DNA of 64,000 nt from Bacteroidia bacterium (GTDB lineage Bacteria; Bacteroidota; Bacteroidia; Bacteroidales; GWA2-32-17). Below the pieces are notes generated by a model. The model was not told the origin of the DNA and made no database searches. It saw only the letters and a program-made list of their open reading frames with translations. The translations under genes were made by a program, and so were the position numbers. Position 1 is the first letter of the stretch. Each line of letters opens with the position of its first letter. Shown here piece after piece: positions 34,558-45,039 of the stretch. The DNA lies in contig JACREQ010000029.1 in the NCBI GenBank assembly GCA_016218155.1, positions 1-64,000 on the forward strand, read 5' to 3'.

Positions 34558-36398
34558 TAGTCATAAAAATTCCAAGAGATGCCAAACTTTAAATTCCTCA
34601 CGGGCACAGGATAATGAGGCGTCATAAAATAATCTAAACTAACTAAAGTATAATTTGCATGCTCAAGCTTTACGAATATTCTGGCACGTTTCCAATTCAA
34701 ATTTACGAATGCATCAACAAATGGGTAATTACCGGTTTGTCTTTCATTCTGAATAGCAAACTGACTTGTAGCAGGAATATATTTTGGAGCAAAATATTTA
34801 GTAAAAAAGTACACCTCGGCACCTAGTTGAACTTTTAATACCTTTTTAAATATTAAAAATTCATAAAACAATGAATGTACACCTACATACATTGGTAACC
34901 TAAGAATACTATCGTTAGAAGATTGCTGAATAACTGCACGATTATTAAAATGAATATGCTTTCCAATTGTAAAATTCTTATAGATATCGGCAGACATTAT
35001 TTTAATTGTATGATTTTGTTGCTTTGGTAAAGCCAGACTATCAAAATAAATATAATTTTTAACAGTGTTAAAATTTAAAGAAAAACCTGTATTATACAAA
35101 CTGTCATCAAATTTTAAGGCTGATTGGGAATAATAAGAATTTGCAAAATTATTATTCCATGAATAATTATTCGAATAATATCTGTTTTCATAATAATCGG
35201 GATGTCTTGTCCAATATTCAGCACTTAAAGATATTTTTATTACATCTCTTAAATTCCGCAACTTGTAAGATAATATGCCATCGTATTTAGAATTACCTTT
35301 TAAATATCCCGACAACCACTGTTCGACATTAAAATAGCCTGAAAACAAAGAATCACTATGCTTAAATACACTTGCTTGTATTCCAAAACTGTTTAAAAGT
35401 GTATCAGAATAATAAAAATAATAACTTCTTTGATCATAATTAACACCAAGCAAAAAAGCTGTTTTAAGTGGGTTGTTTTCTGTAATAACCAATGATAAAT
35501 TCTGGTATAAAGTTTCTGTTTGAGAAGAATCATTTGTTGCTGTACTATCTATATAAATATTGTTATAGAAACTTGAATCCGGAATATCTGTATAATGTTT
35601 TTTAAACCACTGATAGCGTCCGGTATGATGAAGTTCCAGATAACTGGTATGCTTAACATTTACGGAGTCAATAGAATCTGTCTTACCTATTAATGAGATT
35701 TCCTGATGTACAAATGCCTCACGAAATGCAATAGTATTTTTAGCATTATTCAGATTCACATTTAAATTTTCTGGTTTGTATATTGAATCAATTATATAAT
35801 CATCGTGCAAAATTCCACCATTTTCTGTTAATTTAAATTTTTCAAAATTATAATAAGCATGCAGTTTATATTTGTTTTTAATATAGTTTGTTGAAATTCT
35901 GAAACTATTGTTCCGGTTTTCCTGATGCAAATAATACCCTTTAGAATTATGTCCATTAGCCCTGAAGCTAAAATTTAAATTTGGAGTAACATTTTGAGTA
36001 TGAAATGCTGTAATATATTGTTCTCCTTTTTCTTTTGAAGTTCCTGCGGCAAAATTAATTCTGGTATAAGGCTTTCTTGTGTTATAAAAAATATTCCTGT
36101 CTGAATTATAATAAATTTTATATGGGATATAAAAGAAAGGTGTTTCTTCTATTGGCAAATTAAATGTTAATGGAAAAGTAGCAGATCCGCTATTACCAAG
36201 CATTCCAACAAAATTTGAATGATATGGTAAATAATTCTGAAAATTTGTAGAAAAAGTATCCAGATCAGTTTTTTCTATTCCTTTCCATGAATTTTCGATA
36301 GACCACATTTTTATAACATTTGATGTACTATCAACTTTCTGGGCTTTTATGTTTACCCAGATTAAGAAAAAGAATAATATGCTATAAAATATTTTCAT
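34557..36398 (-). CDS. Putative outer-membrane porin (Porin_10 type)
   Basis: A 613-residue protein with a signal peptide (MKIFYSILFFFLIWVNIKAQ) and a long series of Tyr/Asn/Phe-rich amphipathic strands, ending with an aromatic strand (FGISWNFYD). The PVPVRNLKFGISW ending and the NLPIEETPFFYIPYKIYY segment match the putative porin family of Bacteroidota. It should form a large beta-barrel in the outer membrane. A -7 box at 36413-36420 may give an internal promoter. It overlaps the downstream GT9 gene by one base. Confidence 0.85.
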   Translation of the reverse strand: MKIFYSILFFFLIWVNIKAQKVDSTSNVIKMWSIENSWKGIEKTDLDTFSTNFQNYLPYHSNFVGMLGNSGSATFPLTFNLPIEETPFFYIPYKIYYNSDRNIFYNTRKPYTRINFAAGTSKEKGEQYITAFHTQNVTPNLNFSFRANGHNSKGYYLHQENRNNSFRISTNYIKNKYKLHAYYNFEKFKLTENGGILHDDYIIDSIYKPENLNVNLNNAKNTIAFREAFVHQEISLIGKTDSIDSVNVKHTSYLELHHTGRYQWFKKHYTDIPDSSFYNNIYIDSTATNDSSQTETLYQNLSLVITENNPLKTAFLLGVNYDQRSYYFYYSDTLLNSFGIQASVFKHSDSLFSGYFNVEQWLSGYLKGNSKYDGILSYKLRNLRDVIKISLSAEYWTRHPDYYENRYYSNNYSWNNNFANSYYSQSALKFDDSLYNTGFSLNFNTVKNYIYFDSLALPKQQNHTIKIMSADIYKNFTIGKHIHFNNRAVIQQSSNDSILRLPMYVGVHSLFYEFLIFKKVLKVQLGAEVYFFTKYFAPKYIPATSQFAIQNERQTGNYPFVDAFVNLNWKRARIFVKLEHANYTLVSLDYFMTPHYPVPVRNLKFGISWNFYD

Positions 36399-36412
36399 TA
36401 CAAATTTCGCAA

Positions 36413-36420
36413 CAAATATA
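36413..36420 (-). promoter_or_regulatory. Internal -7 promoter element TATATTTG before the porin
   Basis: Exact TAnnTTTG on the minus strand, 15 bases before the porin ATG, in the only sizeable gap (55 bases) of this operon. Confidence 0.45.
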
Positions 36421-36453
36421 GATAAAATATAAATCTAAGTTTTTAAATTATAT

Positions 36454-38430
36454 TTACTTAGTTTTTACTTCTTCACTTACAATCCAATATAAAATCGGAT
36501 TTCCTTTTCTAACATTAATTTTAAAATCATCAATTAAAAAGTTCTGTTTTTTATTATTCCACACATAAATATTAATTACTGGGTTAGTATTTTTGAAATC
36601 CAGATCAGGAAGCTTAATAGAAAGTGTAACAGTATTCCACTTTAATGGAGTCATAACAAAATTGCTAAACTGTGACGAACGCCAATCTACAATAATAGTA
36701 TCCTGCTGAATAGATGACACCAATTGTGCATCTGAAAAATCATTTAATGGCATTACATTTATACTTACATCTATATAATCCATTTGCTTATTTGCTATCT
36801 TAAATAAAGTATCAGAAAAACCAGGTCCCCATTCTGAAATACTATCAAACCTATAAGAAAACTTTCCACTTAATGCAACGCTATCTAATAATGCCGAATT
36901 AATATTACCCCAATTTGTATTTGCACCTTCAAATGAGTTTTCAGATTTATATAAATCATTTGTTAATTCATTTGTTCTCTTTTTAGAAAATATAACATAG
37001 CTTCCGCCATAAAAATTTGAAGTTTTATAAACATAAGGGAAAAATTGCTTAATTAAAGGATATGCTTCAACAGGAGCTCCGGCAAGATAACCATAGTAAA
37101 TATAATCACCTTTAAAGCTTTCTAATTGATGCACTAACATTTTATAATCACCGGCATCTTCAACTTTTAAATAATTTATTTTTTCCTGATCAATATATTT
37201 CTCTGAATAATGTTTTAATATTTTTGATGGAGTTCGGGTAGAGTCTTTTGCTGTCATACTAAACACTATTAAACAGTTTTTAAGCCCTATGCTATCACTT
37301 TCGATTTTTGCCTGTTTAACAATTTGCTCATAAGGTGAATTATAAAAAATTTGAAAATGTTTACGTTTATGTACAAGTGATGAGATACAACCTATTGCCA
37401 AAACAAAAGCAATAATTGCTCTGAGCTTGATGCTATTTGATTTCATCCAGCCAAAAATTCCAAATAAAATAAAAGGAAAAGCAAAAATAAGTACCGAATA
37501 CTGTAATACTGCATTTACATACCTCGAATAAATAAAGCCGATAAGAAAAGGTATAATAAACCACAAAAGTGAAATAAATAATAAGCTTTTTCTTTTATTA
37601 TTTAAAAATGGTTTAACAAATAATCCTGAAATAAAAACTGCAATAATAATTAAAGCTGTAATCCACGAATAATGGACAATATAACTGAAATAGTTTATTA
37701 AAAAATCATATCCAGGTTTTGCAAGCCAATCTTCAATCCCACCCATTTCCAACTGTGCTTTAAATATACCAATATTCGGTATATACAATAATGCAATAGC
37801 AAGACCAGCTGCAAAATAATAAATAATATTCTTTCGATTTAAAAAGAATATACCGGTAATTCCGATTATTGCTGCCTGCAAAAAAGTAAAATGATGATTA
37901 TATGCACATAATGCTCCGGCAACAACAAAACCAATCAGATTCGGATATCTTTTTTTATCAGAATAAAAGATTATTTTATTCCAGAAATAAACAAATAACA
38001 ATATAAAAAACAAACCACTTGAATATGGACGAATAATCTGACTGTAAAAAATAGGATACTGTAAGTATGCAATTAATGAAGCTATTGCTACTGCTGAAGT
38101 TTTACCAAACCAATCTTCTGCAATTTTATAAGCAAGAAATACCGAAAAAACTCCTGCAATAATAAATGGTAATTTTAGCCATGCTTCAGAAAAACCAAAA
38201 ATCTTAACAAAATAAAAAAGCACAATCTGTATTAACGGAGGATGTGTATCAATTAAAACACCTTTCTCAATAAGTTCGCTAAAGCTATTAAATTGGGTGC
38301 GAAACAATGCACTAAATTCATCGTGCATAAATGGGATTTCGGTAAGCTTAAATGTTCTTAGAAATAAAGCTATTACAAGAATAAATCCAAGAATAATATT
38401 ATCCGCATTATTTTTAAAAAATTGTTTCAT
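36454..38430 (-). CDS. Glycosyltransferase family 39-like membrane protein
   Basis: A 658-residue protein. The first 380 residues hold about 10 membrane helices with the GT-C fold. The family DE motif is in MHDEFSALFRTQFNS, and an ArnT/PMT-like HPPL motif occurs in DTHPPLIQIVLFYF. The last 280 residues are a soluble, periplasmic part. Such enzymes use polyprenyl-linked sugars to glycosylate lipids or proteins outside the cytoplasm. It is 10 bases after the YdcF-like gene and 55 bases before the porin. Confidence 0.88.
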   Translation of the reverse strand: MKQFFKNNADNIILGFILVIALFLRTFKLTEIPFMHDEFSALFRTQFNSFSELIEKGVLIDTHPPLIQIVLFYFVKIFGFSEAWLKLPFIIAGVFSVFLAYKIAEDWFGKTSAVAIASLIAYLQYPIFYSQIIRPYSSGLFFILLFVYFWNKIIFYSDKKRYPNLIGFVVAGALCAYNHHFTFLQAAIIGITGIFFLNRKNIIYYFAAGLAIALLYIPNIGIFKAQLEMGGIEDWLAKPGYDFLINYFSYIVHYSWITALIIIAVFISGLFVKPFLNNKRKSLLFISLLWFIIPFLIGFIYSRYVNAVLQYSVLIFAFPFILFGIFGWMKSNSIKLRAIIAFVLAIGCISSLVHKRKHFQIFYNSPYEQIVKQAKIESDSIGLKNCLIVFSMTAKDSTRTPSKILKHYSEKYIDQEKINYLKVEDAGDYKMLVHQLESFKGDYIYYGYLAGAPVEAYPLIKQFFPYVYKTSNFYGGSYVIFSKKRTNELTNDLYKSENSFEGANTNWGNINSALLDSVALSGKFSYRFDSISEWGPGFSDTLFKIANKQMDYIDVSINVMPLNDFSDAQLVSSIQQDTIIVDWRSSQFSNFVMTPLKWNTVTLSIKLPDLDFKNTNPVINIYVWNNKKQNFLIDDFKINVRKGNPILYWIVSEEVKTK

Positions 38431-38439
38431 TTTAATTCT

Positions 38440-39210
38440 TTAAAGATAACCCATAATTTTATAAATATAATAACCCCAAATCTCATGTAAAATCATTCCC
38501 CATCTGTCTAATGATTGTGTATGAGGTACAATTAAATGATCTAATGTATATTTTCTTTTACCAGAAAACCGATCAGCTAAATAATAATCAGGATTCATTC
38601 CTGCTTTTTTAAAACAGCCTAATGATCTTTTCATATGAAAAGCAGACGTAATAATAACAACATTTCCTTTTAAACTATCATTTTTAAAAAGCTTTGAAAT
38701 AGATTCTGCATTCTCATGTGTATTTCTTGAAGCATTTTCAACAATAAAATCATATTCAGAAACAATATTAGTTTCCTTAATAAATTTAAGAATAATATCT
38801 CCCTCATTACCACCATCCTTTAATACACTGGCATCACCTCCTGTAAAAACTATCTTTTTTACTATCCCTTTTCTATATAATTTAACAGCTTGCATAAGTC
38901 TGTCAACACTTCTGTTAAAACCAATCTGCTCATTCTTGACATCATAATAAGACATTATTCCACCCAAAACAACTGCATAGTCGTAAACTTTTCCGGATTT
39001 TTCAATTTTGGAAGGTGGCATTTCCCAGACTCGCATTACTTCATCCAAAACAAATGAATTTGAAAAAATAAATAATGCAAAAAAAGAAGTTAAAATAAGG
39101 TTTCTGCGTCGCTTAGGCCTTTTGGTAAGCAATGCCCATATTAAAAGAATCAGCACCCACACTACAGGTGAAAACAAAAAAAGTAAAACTTTTGATAAAA
39201 TAAAAAACAT
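38440..39210 (-). CDS. YdcF/ElyC-family (DUF218) membrane protein
   Basis: A 256-residue protein with two N-terminal membrane helices (about residues 1-25 and 35-52) and a periplasmic DUF218 domain: AVVLGG, TGGDAS, ENASRNTHENAES, VVIITSAFHMKRS. ElyC/SanA relatives affect envelope integrity and undecaprenyl-phosphate use. It is the first gene of the minus-strand envelope operon with GT39, porin, GT9 and the U32 protein, and it diverges from glnA. Confidence 0.88.
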   Translation of the reverse strand: MFFILSKVLLFLFSPVVWVLILLIWALLTKRPKRRRNLILTSFFALFIFSNSFVLDEVMRVWEMPPSKIEKSGKVYDYAVVLGGIMSYYDVKNEQIGFNRSVDRLMQAVKLYRKGIVKKIVFTGGDASVLKDGGNEGDIILKFIKETNIVSEYDFIVENASRNTHENAESISKLFKNDSLKGNVVIITSAFHMKRSLGCFKKAGMNPDYYLADRFSGKRKYTLDHLIVPHTQSLDRWGMILHEIWGYYIYKIMGYL

Positions 39211-39232
39211 AAATCTTTTAAAATATTCAACA

Positions 39233-39240
39233 CAAAAATA
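39233..39240 (-). promoter_or_regulatory. -7 promoter element TATTTTTG of the envelope operon
   Basis: Exact TAnnTTTG on the minus strand, 22 bases upstream of the ATG at 39210, between divergent operons. Confidence 0.55.
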
Positions 39241-39353
39241 GAATAATAAGAAGTAGAAATTAATGTCATTTGTAAAAAAGATAATTTCGGTTACATTTAC
39301 GAAGAATTGAACAAAAATGAGCTTTTAAGTAACTATTTAAAAATATTTGGGTT

Positions 39354-40853
39354 ATGGCAGCATACGAGTTACATTCACACTTAATTGAGAAATACTTAAA
39401 AAAACCTAAATGCGAATTTACCCGCAATGACATTATTAAGTATATCGAAGAAAATGAAGTTGAAATGGTGAATTTCAGATATGTATCTGAGGATGGTAAA
39501 CTAAAAACACTTAATTTCATTATTAATAGTCATGAACATCTCGAAACTATTTTCTCTTCAGGTGAAAGAGTAGATGGTTCGAGTTTATTTTCGTTTATTG
39601 AAGCTGGTTCTAGTGATTTATATGCTATTCCACGTTTTAGAACAGCTTTTGTAAATCCCTTTTCAGAAATACCTGCAATTGATATTCTTTGCTCTTTTTA
39701 TAATGCTCAAGGTCAGCCACTAGAAAGTGCACCAGAATATATTCTGAAAAAAGCACACGATACCTTTAAAAATGAAACCGGCTTAAACTTTAAAGCACTT
39801 GGAGAGCTTGAGTTTTATATTATAAGTGAAAAAAACAGCGAATTTCCTGTTGATGATCAAAAGGGTTATCATTCTTCGGCTCCATTTATTAAATGGAACG
39901 ATTTCCGCAATCATGCAATGAAATTAATTGCCGAAACAGGTGGTAAAATTAAATATGGTCATTCAGAAGTAGGTAATTTTTCTTCTGATACATTAACATA
40001 TGAACAGCATGAAATTGAGTTTCTTCCGGTAGATATTGAGGAAACTGCCGAGCAACTTATTATTGCAAAATGGATAATAAGAATGCTTGCATTTGAATAT
40101 GGTGTACAAATCAGTTTTTCTCCTAAAATTACTGTAGGTAAGGCAGGAAGCGGAATGCACGTACATATGCTTGCAGAAAAAGAAGGAAAAAATGTTTTAA
40201 TTGAAAACGATAAACTTAGCGAATCTGCACATAAAATTATTGCCGGTATTCTTGATTTAGCCGAAGCATTAACTGCTTTCGGAAATTCTGTTCCAACATC
40301 TTATTTAAGACTTGTTCCTCATCAGGAAGCTCCTACATGTATTTGCTGGGGCGACAGAAACCGATCTGTTTTAGTTCGTGTTCCGCTTGGCTGGATAGGT
40401 GCATCAAATATGGTTGCCGACTCTAATCCAATGGAAGAAAAAACTACAAAAAATTTCACATCAAAACAAACTGTTGAATTACGTTCACCTGACGGATCTG
40501 CAGATATTTATCTTTTATTGGCTGGTATTGTTACAGCTGCACGACACGGTTTTGAAATGCCAAATGCATTAGACCTTGCAAAAAATCTTTATGTAGATGT
40601 AAATATTTTTAAAGAAGAAGCTAAAGAACGTGCAAAATGTTTAAAAAACCTTCCTGCTTCTTGCTGGCAATCAGCTGACAAACTTAATGAGAAAAGAGAA
40701 TTTTTCGAAAAATTCGGGGTATTCCCTTCGGGAACTATTGACAGCATAATTAAATCTTTAAAGTCATTTAATGACTTAGGTTTAAGCGAAAAGCTTTATG
40801 GCAAAAATGAAGAAATTGGAAAACTTGTAGAAAAATACCTGCATTGGAAATAA
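39354..40853 (+). CDS. glnA: Glutamine synthetase
   Basis: A 499-residue enzyme with an N-terminal beta-grasp domain (VDGSSLFSFIEAGSSDLYAIP) and the catalytic domain: metal and substrate Glu residues in GELEFYI and the segment around YEQHEIEF, the ATP/glutamate motif GSGMHVHM, and NRSVLVRVP. It makes glutamine from glutamate and ammonium. The length suits GlnA type I; I do not see the type I-beta adenylylation Tyr motif clearly, so regulation is open. The sequence around NPMEEKTTKNF departs from the standard, so a GlnA-like side activity is possible but less likely. It complements gdhA and the Rh channel in nitrogen assimilation. Confidence 0.93.
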   Translation: MAAYELHSHLIEKYLKKPKCEFTRNDIIKYIEENEVEMVNFRYVSEDGKLKTLNFIINSHEHLETIFSSGERVDGSSLFSFIEAGSSDLYAIPRFRTAFVNPFSEIPAIDILCSFYNAQGQPLESAPEYILKKAHDTFKNETGLNFKALGELEFYIISEKNSEFPVDDQKGYHSSAPFIKWNDFRNHAMKLIAETGGKIKYGHSEVGNFSSDTLTYEQHEIEFLPVDIEETAEQLIIAKWIIRMLAFEYGVQISFSPKITVGKAGSGMHVHMLAEKEGKNVLIENDKLSESAHKIIAGILDLAEALTAFGNSVPTSYLRLVPHQEAPTCICWGDRNRSVLVRVPLGWIGASNMVADSNPMEEKTTKNFTSKQTVELRSPDGSADIYLLLAGIVTAARHGFEMPNALDLAKNLYVDVNIFKEEAKERAKCLKNLPASCWQSADKLNEKREFFEKFGVFPSGTIDSIIKSLKSFNDLGLSEKLYGKNEEIGKLVEKYLHWK

Positions 40854-40907
40854 TTGTATTTTGTAGCTTTTAGTACACTTCATTATTTTTGCTTCATCAA
40901 ATTTCAA

Positions 40908-40939
40908 TTGTCAATTTTCAATTGAGTTATATATCTTTG
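40908..40939 (+). promoter_or_regulatory. Promoter of the EamA-lnt operon
   Basis: TTG at 40908-40910, a 21-base spacer and TATCTTTG at 40932-40939 match the Bacteroidota consensus. The ATG at 40953 follows 13 bases later. A second TATTTTTG lies at 40884-40891. Confidence 0.55.
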
Positions 40940-40952
40940 TTAAATTTCTTAT

Positions 40953-41849
40953 ATGAAAGATCGGCAAAATAATAGCTCAATTCTTACTCTTATATTTCTT
41001 GCATTTATCTGGGGATCGTCATTTATTTTAATGAAGCGAGGACTTGAAGTATTTAACGCTAATCAGGTTGCCGCAATTAGAATTTTCTTGTCTTTTTTAG
41101 TTTTATTACCATTTGCAATTACCAGATTACATAAATTGACTCCACGCACTTTGTTATTTGTTACAATAACAGGTTTATTAGGAAGTACTATTCCTGCATT
41201 CCTGTTTACATATGCTCAAATGCACATTAACAGCACAATGGCAGGAATACTTAATTCATTAACTCCACTTTTTGCATTATTAATTGCTGTATTATTTTTC
41301 AAAACAAAAGTATTTTGGTATAATGTAATTGGAATATTGCTTGGATTTATTGGAGCAGCAGCATTAGTAATAAAAGACTTTTCAGGCATTATTGACGGAG
41401 AAAATATATATGGTCTGCTAATTGTTATTGCAACACTTTTTTATGGATTTAACACCAATCACATAAAAAACAATTTGAAAGACCTTGATGGAATCAGCAT
41501 TACAGCACTATCTTTTTTTACAGTAGGTCCATTTACCGGAGTTTATCTCTTATTTTGTGATCTACCATCAGCATTTGCAAAACCTGGCGCATGGGCTGCA
41601 TTTGGTTATATTGCAATTCTCGGCATAATAGGGACAGCATTTGCACTTATAATAATGAACTCCTTAATAAAAAGGCTCACAGTTATTCTGTCTTCATCTG
41701 TTACGTATATAATTCCTGTTTTTGCAATTGGCTGGGGCATTTTTGATGGCGAATCTTTTTCATGGCACCAAGGGTTATCAATAGTACTAATTTTTACAGG
41801 AATTTATCTTGTAAATAAAACTTCAACAATAAAACAATATGAAACTTAA
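40953..41849 (+). CDS. EamA/DMT-superfamily transporter
   Basis: A 298-residue protein with ten predicted membrane helices in two EamA repeats. The first repeat opens LTLIFLAFIWGSSFILMKRG and the second ITALSFFTVGPFTGVYLL, ending in SWHQGLSIVLIFTGIYLVN. The family exports small metabolites such as amino acids or takes up nucleotide sugars; substrate not predictable. It overlaps the lnt start by 11 bases, so the two are translationally coupled. Confidence 0.92.
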   Translation: MKDRQNNSSILTLIFLAFIWGSSFILMKRGLEVFNANQVAAIRIFLSFLVLLPFAITRLHKLTPRTLLFVTITGLLGSTIPAFLFTYAQMHINSTMAGILNSLTPLFALLIAVLFFKTKVFWYNVIGILLGFIGAAALVIKDFSGIIDGENIYGLLIVIATLFYGFNTNHIKNNLKDLDGISITALSFFTVGPFTGVYLLFCDLPSAFAKPGAWAAFGYIAILGIIGTAFALIIMNSLIKRLTVILSSSVTYIIPVFAIGWGIFDGESFSWHQGLSIVLIFTGIYLVNKTSTIKQYET

Positions 41850-43464
41850 AAATTACCAGCTCTGGATATTATCAATATTAAGCAGCTTATTATTAAGTAC
41901 AGGCTGGATGCAGGGAGCATTTCAATTATTACTTTTTATAGGCTTTATTCCTTTGCTAATTGTTGAAGATAATTACTTTCAACAAACTAAAAGATACAGA
42001 AGTTTTAGAATTTTCCCAAAAGCATTACTCACTTTTTTAATTTGGAATACCCTTTCTACATGGTGGATTTGGAATGCTTCACCTGAAGGAGTCTTAATGG
42101 CAATAATTTTTAATTCATTGTTCATGGCTACAGTTTTTTGGGTTTTTCACGCAACAAAACGAGTTTTAGGTCGCAAATTAGGGAATATTGCATTTATTGT
42201 TTACTGGATTGGTTTTGAATATCTTCACATTAACTGGGAATTATCATGGAGCTGGCTAACATTAGGCAATGGTCTTTCTGAAAACATTTCAATAATACAG
42301 TGGTATGAATACACTGGTACACTTGGAGGTTCGTTGTGGATATTGTTAATTAATGTTTTATTTGCCGAAATTATTATTCAATATATGGCAAATCCAAAAA
42401 ATAAATTGAATATAAAATATCTAATATGGTTGTCCTCTATTATTATTTTACCGATAATTGCTTCCTTAGTTATATTTAATAATTATAAAGAAAAAGGCAC
42501 GCCTGTTAATGTTGTTGTTGTTCAACCAAACATAGATCCTTATAACGACAAATTTGGAGGAATGCCTGTAAAACAACAACTAGATAAAATTGTTTCGCTT
42601 GCAGAATCTGTTGCAGATGAGAAAACTGACTATATAGTTGGTCCAGAAACAGCTATTCCCGAAGGAATATGGGAAGAAGATTTAAATAGTCACCCTGACA
42701 TTTTACTATTAAAGAAACTAAATTACAAATTCAAAAATTCTAAAATAATAATTGGTGCATCAACATTCAGAATGTTTAAACCCGATGAGAAGCTTTCAGT
42801 TTCTGCCCGGAAATTTTCAGACTCAAACGAGTATTACGATTCTTATAATTCAGCTCTTCAATTCGATACCACTAACAACATGCAGATTTATCATAAATCT
42901 AAATTAGTTTTAGGTGTTGAAAAAATGCCTTTTGCAGGTACTTTTAGTTTTATTAAAGATTTATCAATAAAGCTAGGCGGAACCGCTGGTGGACTTGGCT
43001 CACAGGAAGAACCAAGCGTATTTAACTCTAATAATAACATTGCAATAATTGCTCCTATAATTTGTTATGAATCCATTTATGGCAAATATGTAACAGAATA
43101 CATTAAAAAAGGTGCCGACCTTATTTTTGTAATAACAAATGACGGATGGTGGGGTGATTCGCCAGGGTACCGCCAACATTTAACATATAGCAGTGTAAGA
43201 GCAATTGAGACTCGTAGAGATATAGCACGTTCTGCAAACACTGGTATTTCTTGTTTTATAAATCAGCTTGGCGAGATAAGACAGGAAACAAACTGGTGGG
43301 AACCTGCGGCAATAAAAGATACTTTATATAAAAACAATACTATTACTTTTTATGTGAAAATGGGCGACTTTATTGGACGTATTGCCGCTATTTTAACAAT
43401 CTTGTTATTTGTTTTTTATCTGTTTAGCAGCCTGAGAAGGAAATTTAACAAGATAAAGTCATGA
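41839..43464 (+). CDS. lnt: Apolipoprotein N-acyltransferase
   Basis: A 541-residue enzyme that adds the third acyl chain to the N-terminal cysteine of lipoproteins. The first 200 residues hold about six to seven membrane helices with TWWIWNASPEG and SWSWLTLGNGLSE. The periplasmic nitrilase domain carries the Glu-Lys-Cys triad: VGPETAIPEG, YHKSKLVLGVEKMPF, and APIICYESIYG, then VITNDGWWGDSPGYRQH. A C-terminal membrane helix ends the protein. It overlaps the EamA gene by 11 and the next gene by 4 bases. Confidence 0.95.
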   Translation: MKLKNYQLWILSILSSLLLSTGWMQGAFQLLLFIGFIPLLIVEDNYFQQTKRYRSFRIFPKALLTFLIWNTLSTWWIWNASPEGVLMAIIFNSLFMATVFWVFHATKRVLGRKLGNIAFIVYWIGFEYLHINWELSWSWLTLGNGLSENISIIQWYEYTGTLGGSLWILLINVLFAEIIIQYMANPKNKLNIKYLIWLSSIIILPIIASLVIFNNYKEKGTPVNVVVVQPNIDPYNDKFGGMPVKQQLDKIVSLAESVADEKTDYIVGPETAIPEGIWEEDLNSHPDILLLKKLNYKFKNSKIIIGASTFRMFKPDEKLSVSARKFSDSNEYYDSYNSALQFDTTNNMQIYHKSKLVLGVEKMPFAGTFSFIKDLSIKLGGTAGGLGSQEEPSVFNSNNNIAIIAPIICYESIYGKYVTEYIKKGADLIFVITNDGWWGDSPGYRQHLTYSSVRAIETRRDIARSANTGISCFINQLGEIRQETNWWEPAAIKDTLYKNNTITFYVKMGDFIGRIAAILTILLFVFYLFSSLRRKFNKIKS

Positions 43465-44003
43465 AAATAATTATTTCGATTTTGGGAATTCTTTTATTGT
43501 TTTTTCTTTCATTTTCATCATATAGTCAGACTGTAGTACCCCGTTTTAAAAAGACCGAAATAATGAATAGCGGCTGTTTTGCATATTTTCCTGAAACTCC
43601 TGCTAATTTTGAATTAAACATATCCGATGATTCCTCATTAGTTTATACAGCATCAGTAGAATTTGATAATTTTACATATGGTATTATTGCGGTAAAATTT
43701 AAAAACACTTTTGATGGTTCACTTTCTGAACACGAAGATCTTTTAATTTCTCACATGGATTATTTAAAAACAGTGTTTAATGTTACAAACTCATTAGGAT
43801 ATGGAAAAGGTCACACTAGTAACTTTAATCCTAATTCTACAGGAATTATTGACACATGGGAAGATAATGCAAAAAGTACAATTAGTGTAAAAGGTTGGAT
43901 TGACAATAATTTTATTGGGTTTCTGTATTTAAAAGGTAAAGAAGAATACCCAAATATTAATATAAAGAATATTTTTCTTAACGGATTTATTTCTGTCAAC
44001 TGA
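43461..44003 (+). CDS. Hypothetical exported protein
   Basis: A 180-residue protein with a signal peptide (MKIIISILGILLLFFLSFSSYSQ). The start overlaps the lnt stop in an ATGA arrangement. The mature part contains FPETPANFELNIS and VEFDNFTYGIIAVKF, a beta-rich pattern. No family recognised. It is probably translated with lnt, so a role in the envelope is plausible. Confidence 0.7.
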   Translation: MKIIISILGILLLFFLSFSSYSQTVVPRFKKTEIMNSGCFAYFPETPANFELNISDDSSLVYTASVEFDNFTYGIIAVKFKNTFDGSLSEHEDLLISHMDYLKTVFNVTNSLGYGKGHTSNFNPNSTGIIDTWEDNAKSTISVKGWIDNNFIGFLYLKGKEEYPNINIKNIFLNGFISVN

Positions 44004-44093
44004 ACACATTTATTTACTCCATTTTAACTCATTATATATTTTTTGTACAATTTCTCAATTTATTAGTCGTTATTTTATTCAAATCCCAATCTT

Positions 44094-44960
44094 ATGAAAA
44101 TTATTTTATTAATTGCAGCTATTGTATTGGCATATAATGTTGCAACTGCACAAAACGAACCATTTGACAATGCAGTAAAACAAAAAATGATTTCATATAT
44201 TGGAAACGGTAACTCTTCAAGCACACACTATCTTAAACCTTTAGTTTTAAAAATCAAAAACCTTTTAAATATTTCAAAAACAATAAAAATTGAAAATGGT
44301 CAAACATTTATTGCAGATGACTCTTCATACCAGAATCTAGTTGTTACAAAAGAAATGATAGTTACCATTCCAGCAAAAGGTGATAAAACTATTGAACTTT
44401 TTGCAATGTGTATAGAGCATAGTGACAACGCACCAGTGAATAATGTTATATATAAAGAAGGAAAAATGGCAGGACCCTCATTAAAAGGTTTAACAATGAT
44501 CATTGAAAAAAAAGGATATCACGATCAAACCGGACAAGAGGCGGTTTGGTGTATTGCAAATAATAAGCCTGTAGAAAATATTGCTGGATTTAACAACGAG
44601 GAAGTTCTTGAACTGCAAAAATATGTTTGTTCTGTTACCGGGCAAAAAATGCCACCCCCTCCTGCTCCCGATGATTATTTACATAACTATAATTACACAA
44701 AATTTAAAAGAACAATCGGTGGATATTTTGAATTTGAATTTAGTAAAAAATCAAATGTAAAAGTAGCAATGTTTAATGACAGAGGTATTGTTGTAAGAGA
44801 ATTATATAATCAAATAAATGTAACACCGGGTTTTCATAAAATAAAATTCGAGTTTGACGGATCTGCTTTCGAGTATGGTAAATATTCGATAAAAATGATT
44901 GTTGACGGAGAAGTTTTTTATGATAAAAAAATGGAGATTAAAGAACCAGAAAGAGAATAA
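44094..44960 (+). CDS. Hypothetical exported protein
   Basis: A 288-residue protein with a signal peptide (MKIILLIAAIVLAYNVATAQ). The first half is a beta-rich unknown domain. A proline patch (MPPPPAPDDY) leads into a C-terminal beta-sandwich-like domain: FEFSKKSNVKVAMFNDRG and GFHKIKFEFDGSAFEYGKYSIKM, similar to the T9SS type A / FlgD-Ig-like fold, but it is not clearly a sorting signal. Function unknown. Confidence 0.7.
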   Translation: MKIILLIAAIVLAYNVATAQNEPFDNAVKQKMISYIGNGNSSSTHYLKPLVLKIKNLLNISKTIKIENGQTFIADDSSYQNLVVTKEMIVTIPAKGDKTIELFAMCIEHSDNAPVNNVIYKEGKMAGPSLKGLTMIIEKKGYHDQTGQEAVWCIANNKPVENIAGFNNEEVLELQKYVCSVTGQKMPPPPAPDDYLHNYNYTKFKRTIGGYFEFEFSKKSNVKVAMFNDRGIVVRELYNQINVTPGFHKIKFEFDGSAFEYGKYSIKMIVDGEVFYDKKMEIKEPERE

Positions 44961-45039
44961 TATCAAAATCAATGATTTTTGGATTTAATTTTTTTCGTTT
45001 TTTTTGTATATTAGCTCCCAAAATAAAAAAAATAAAATT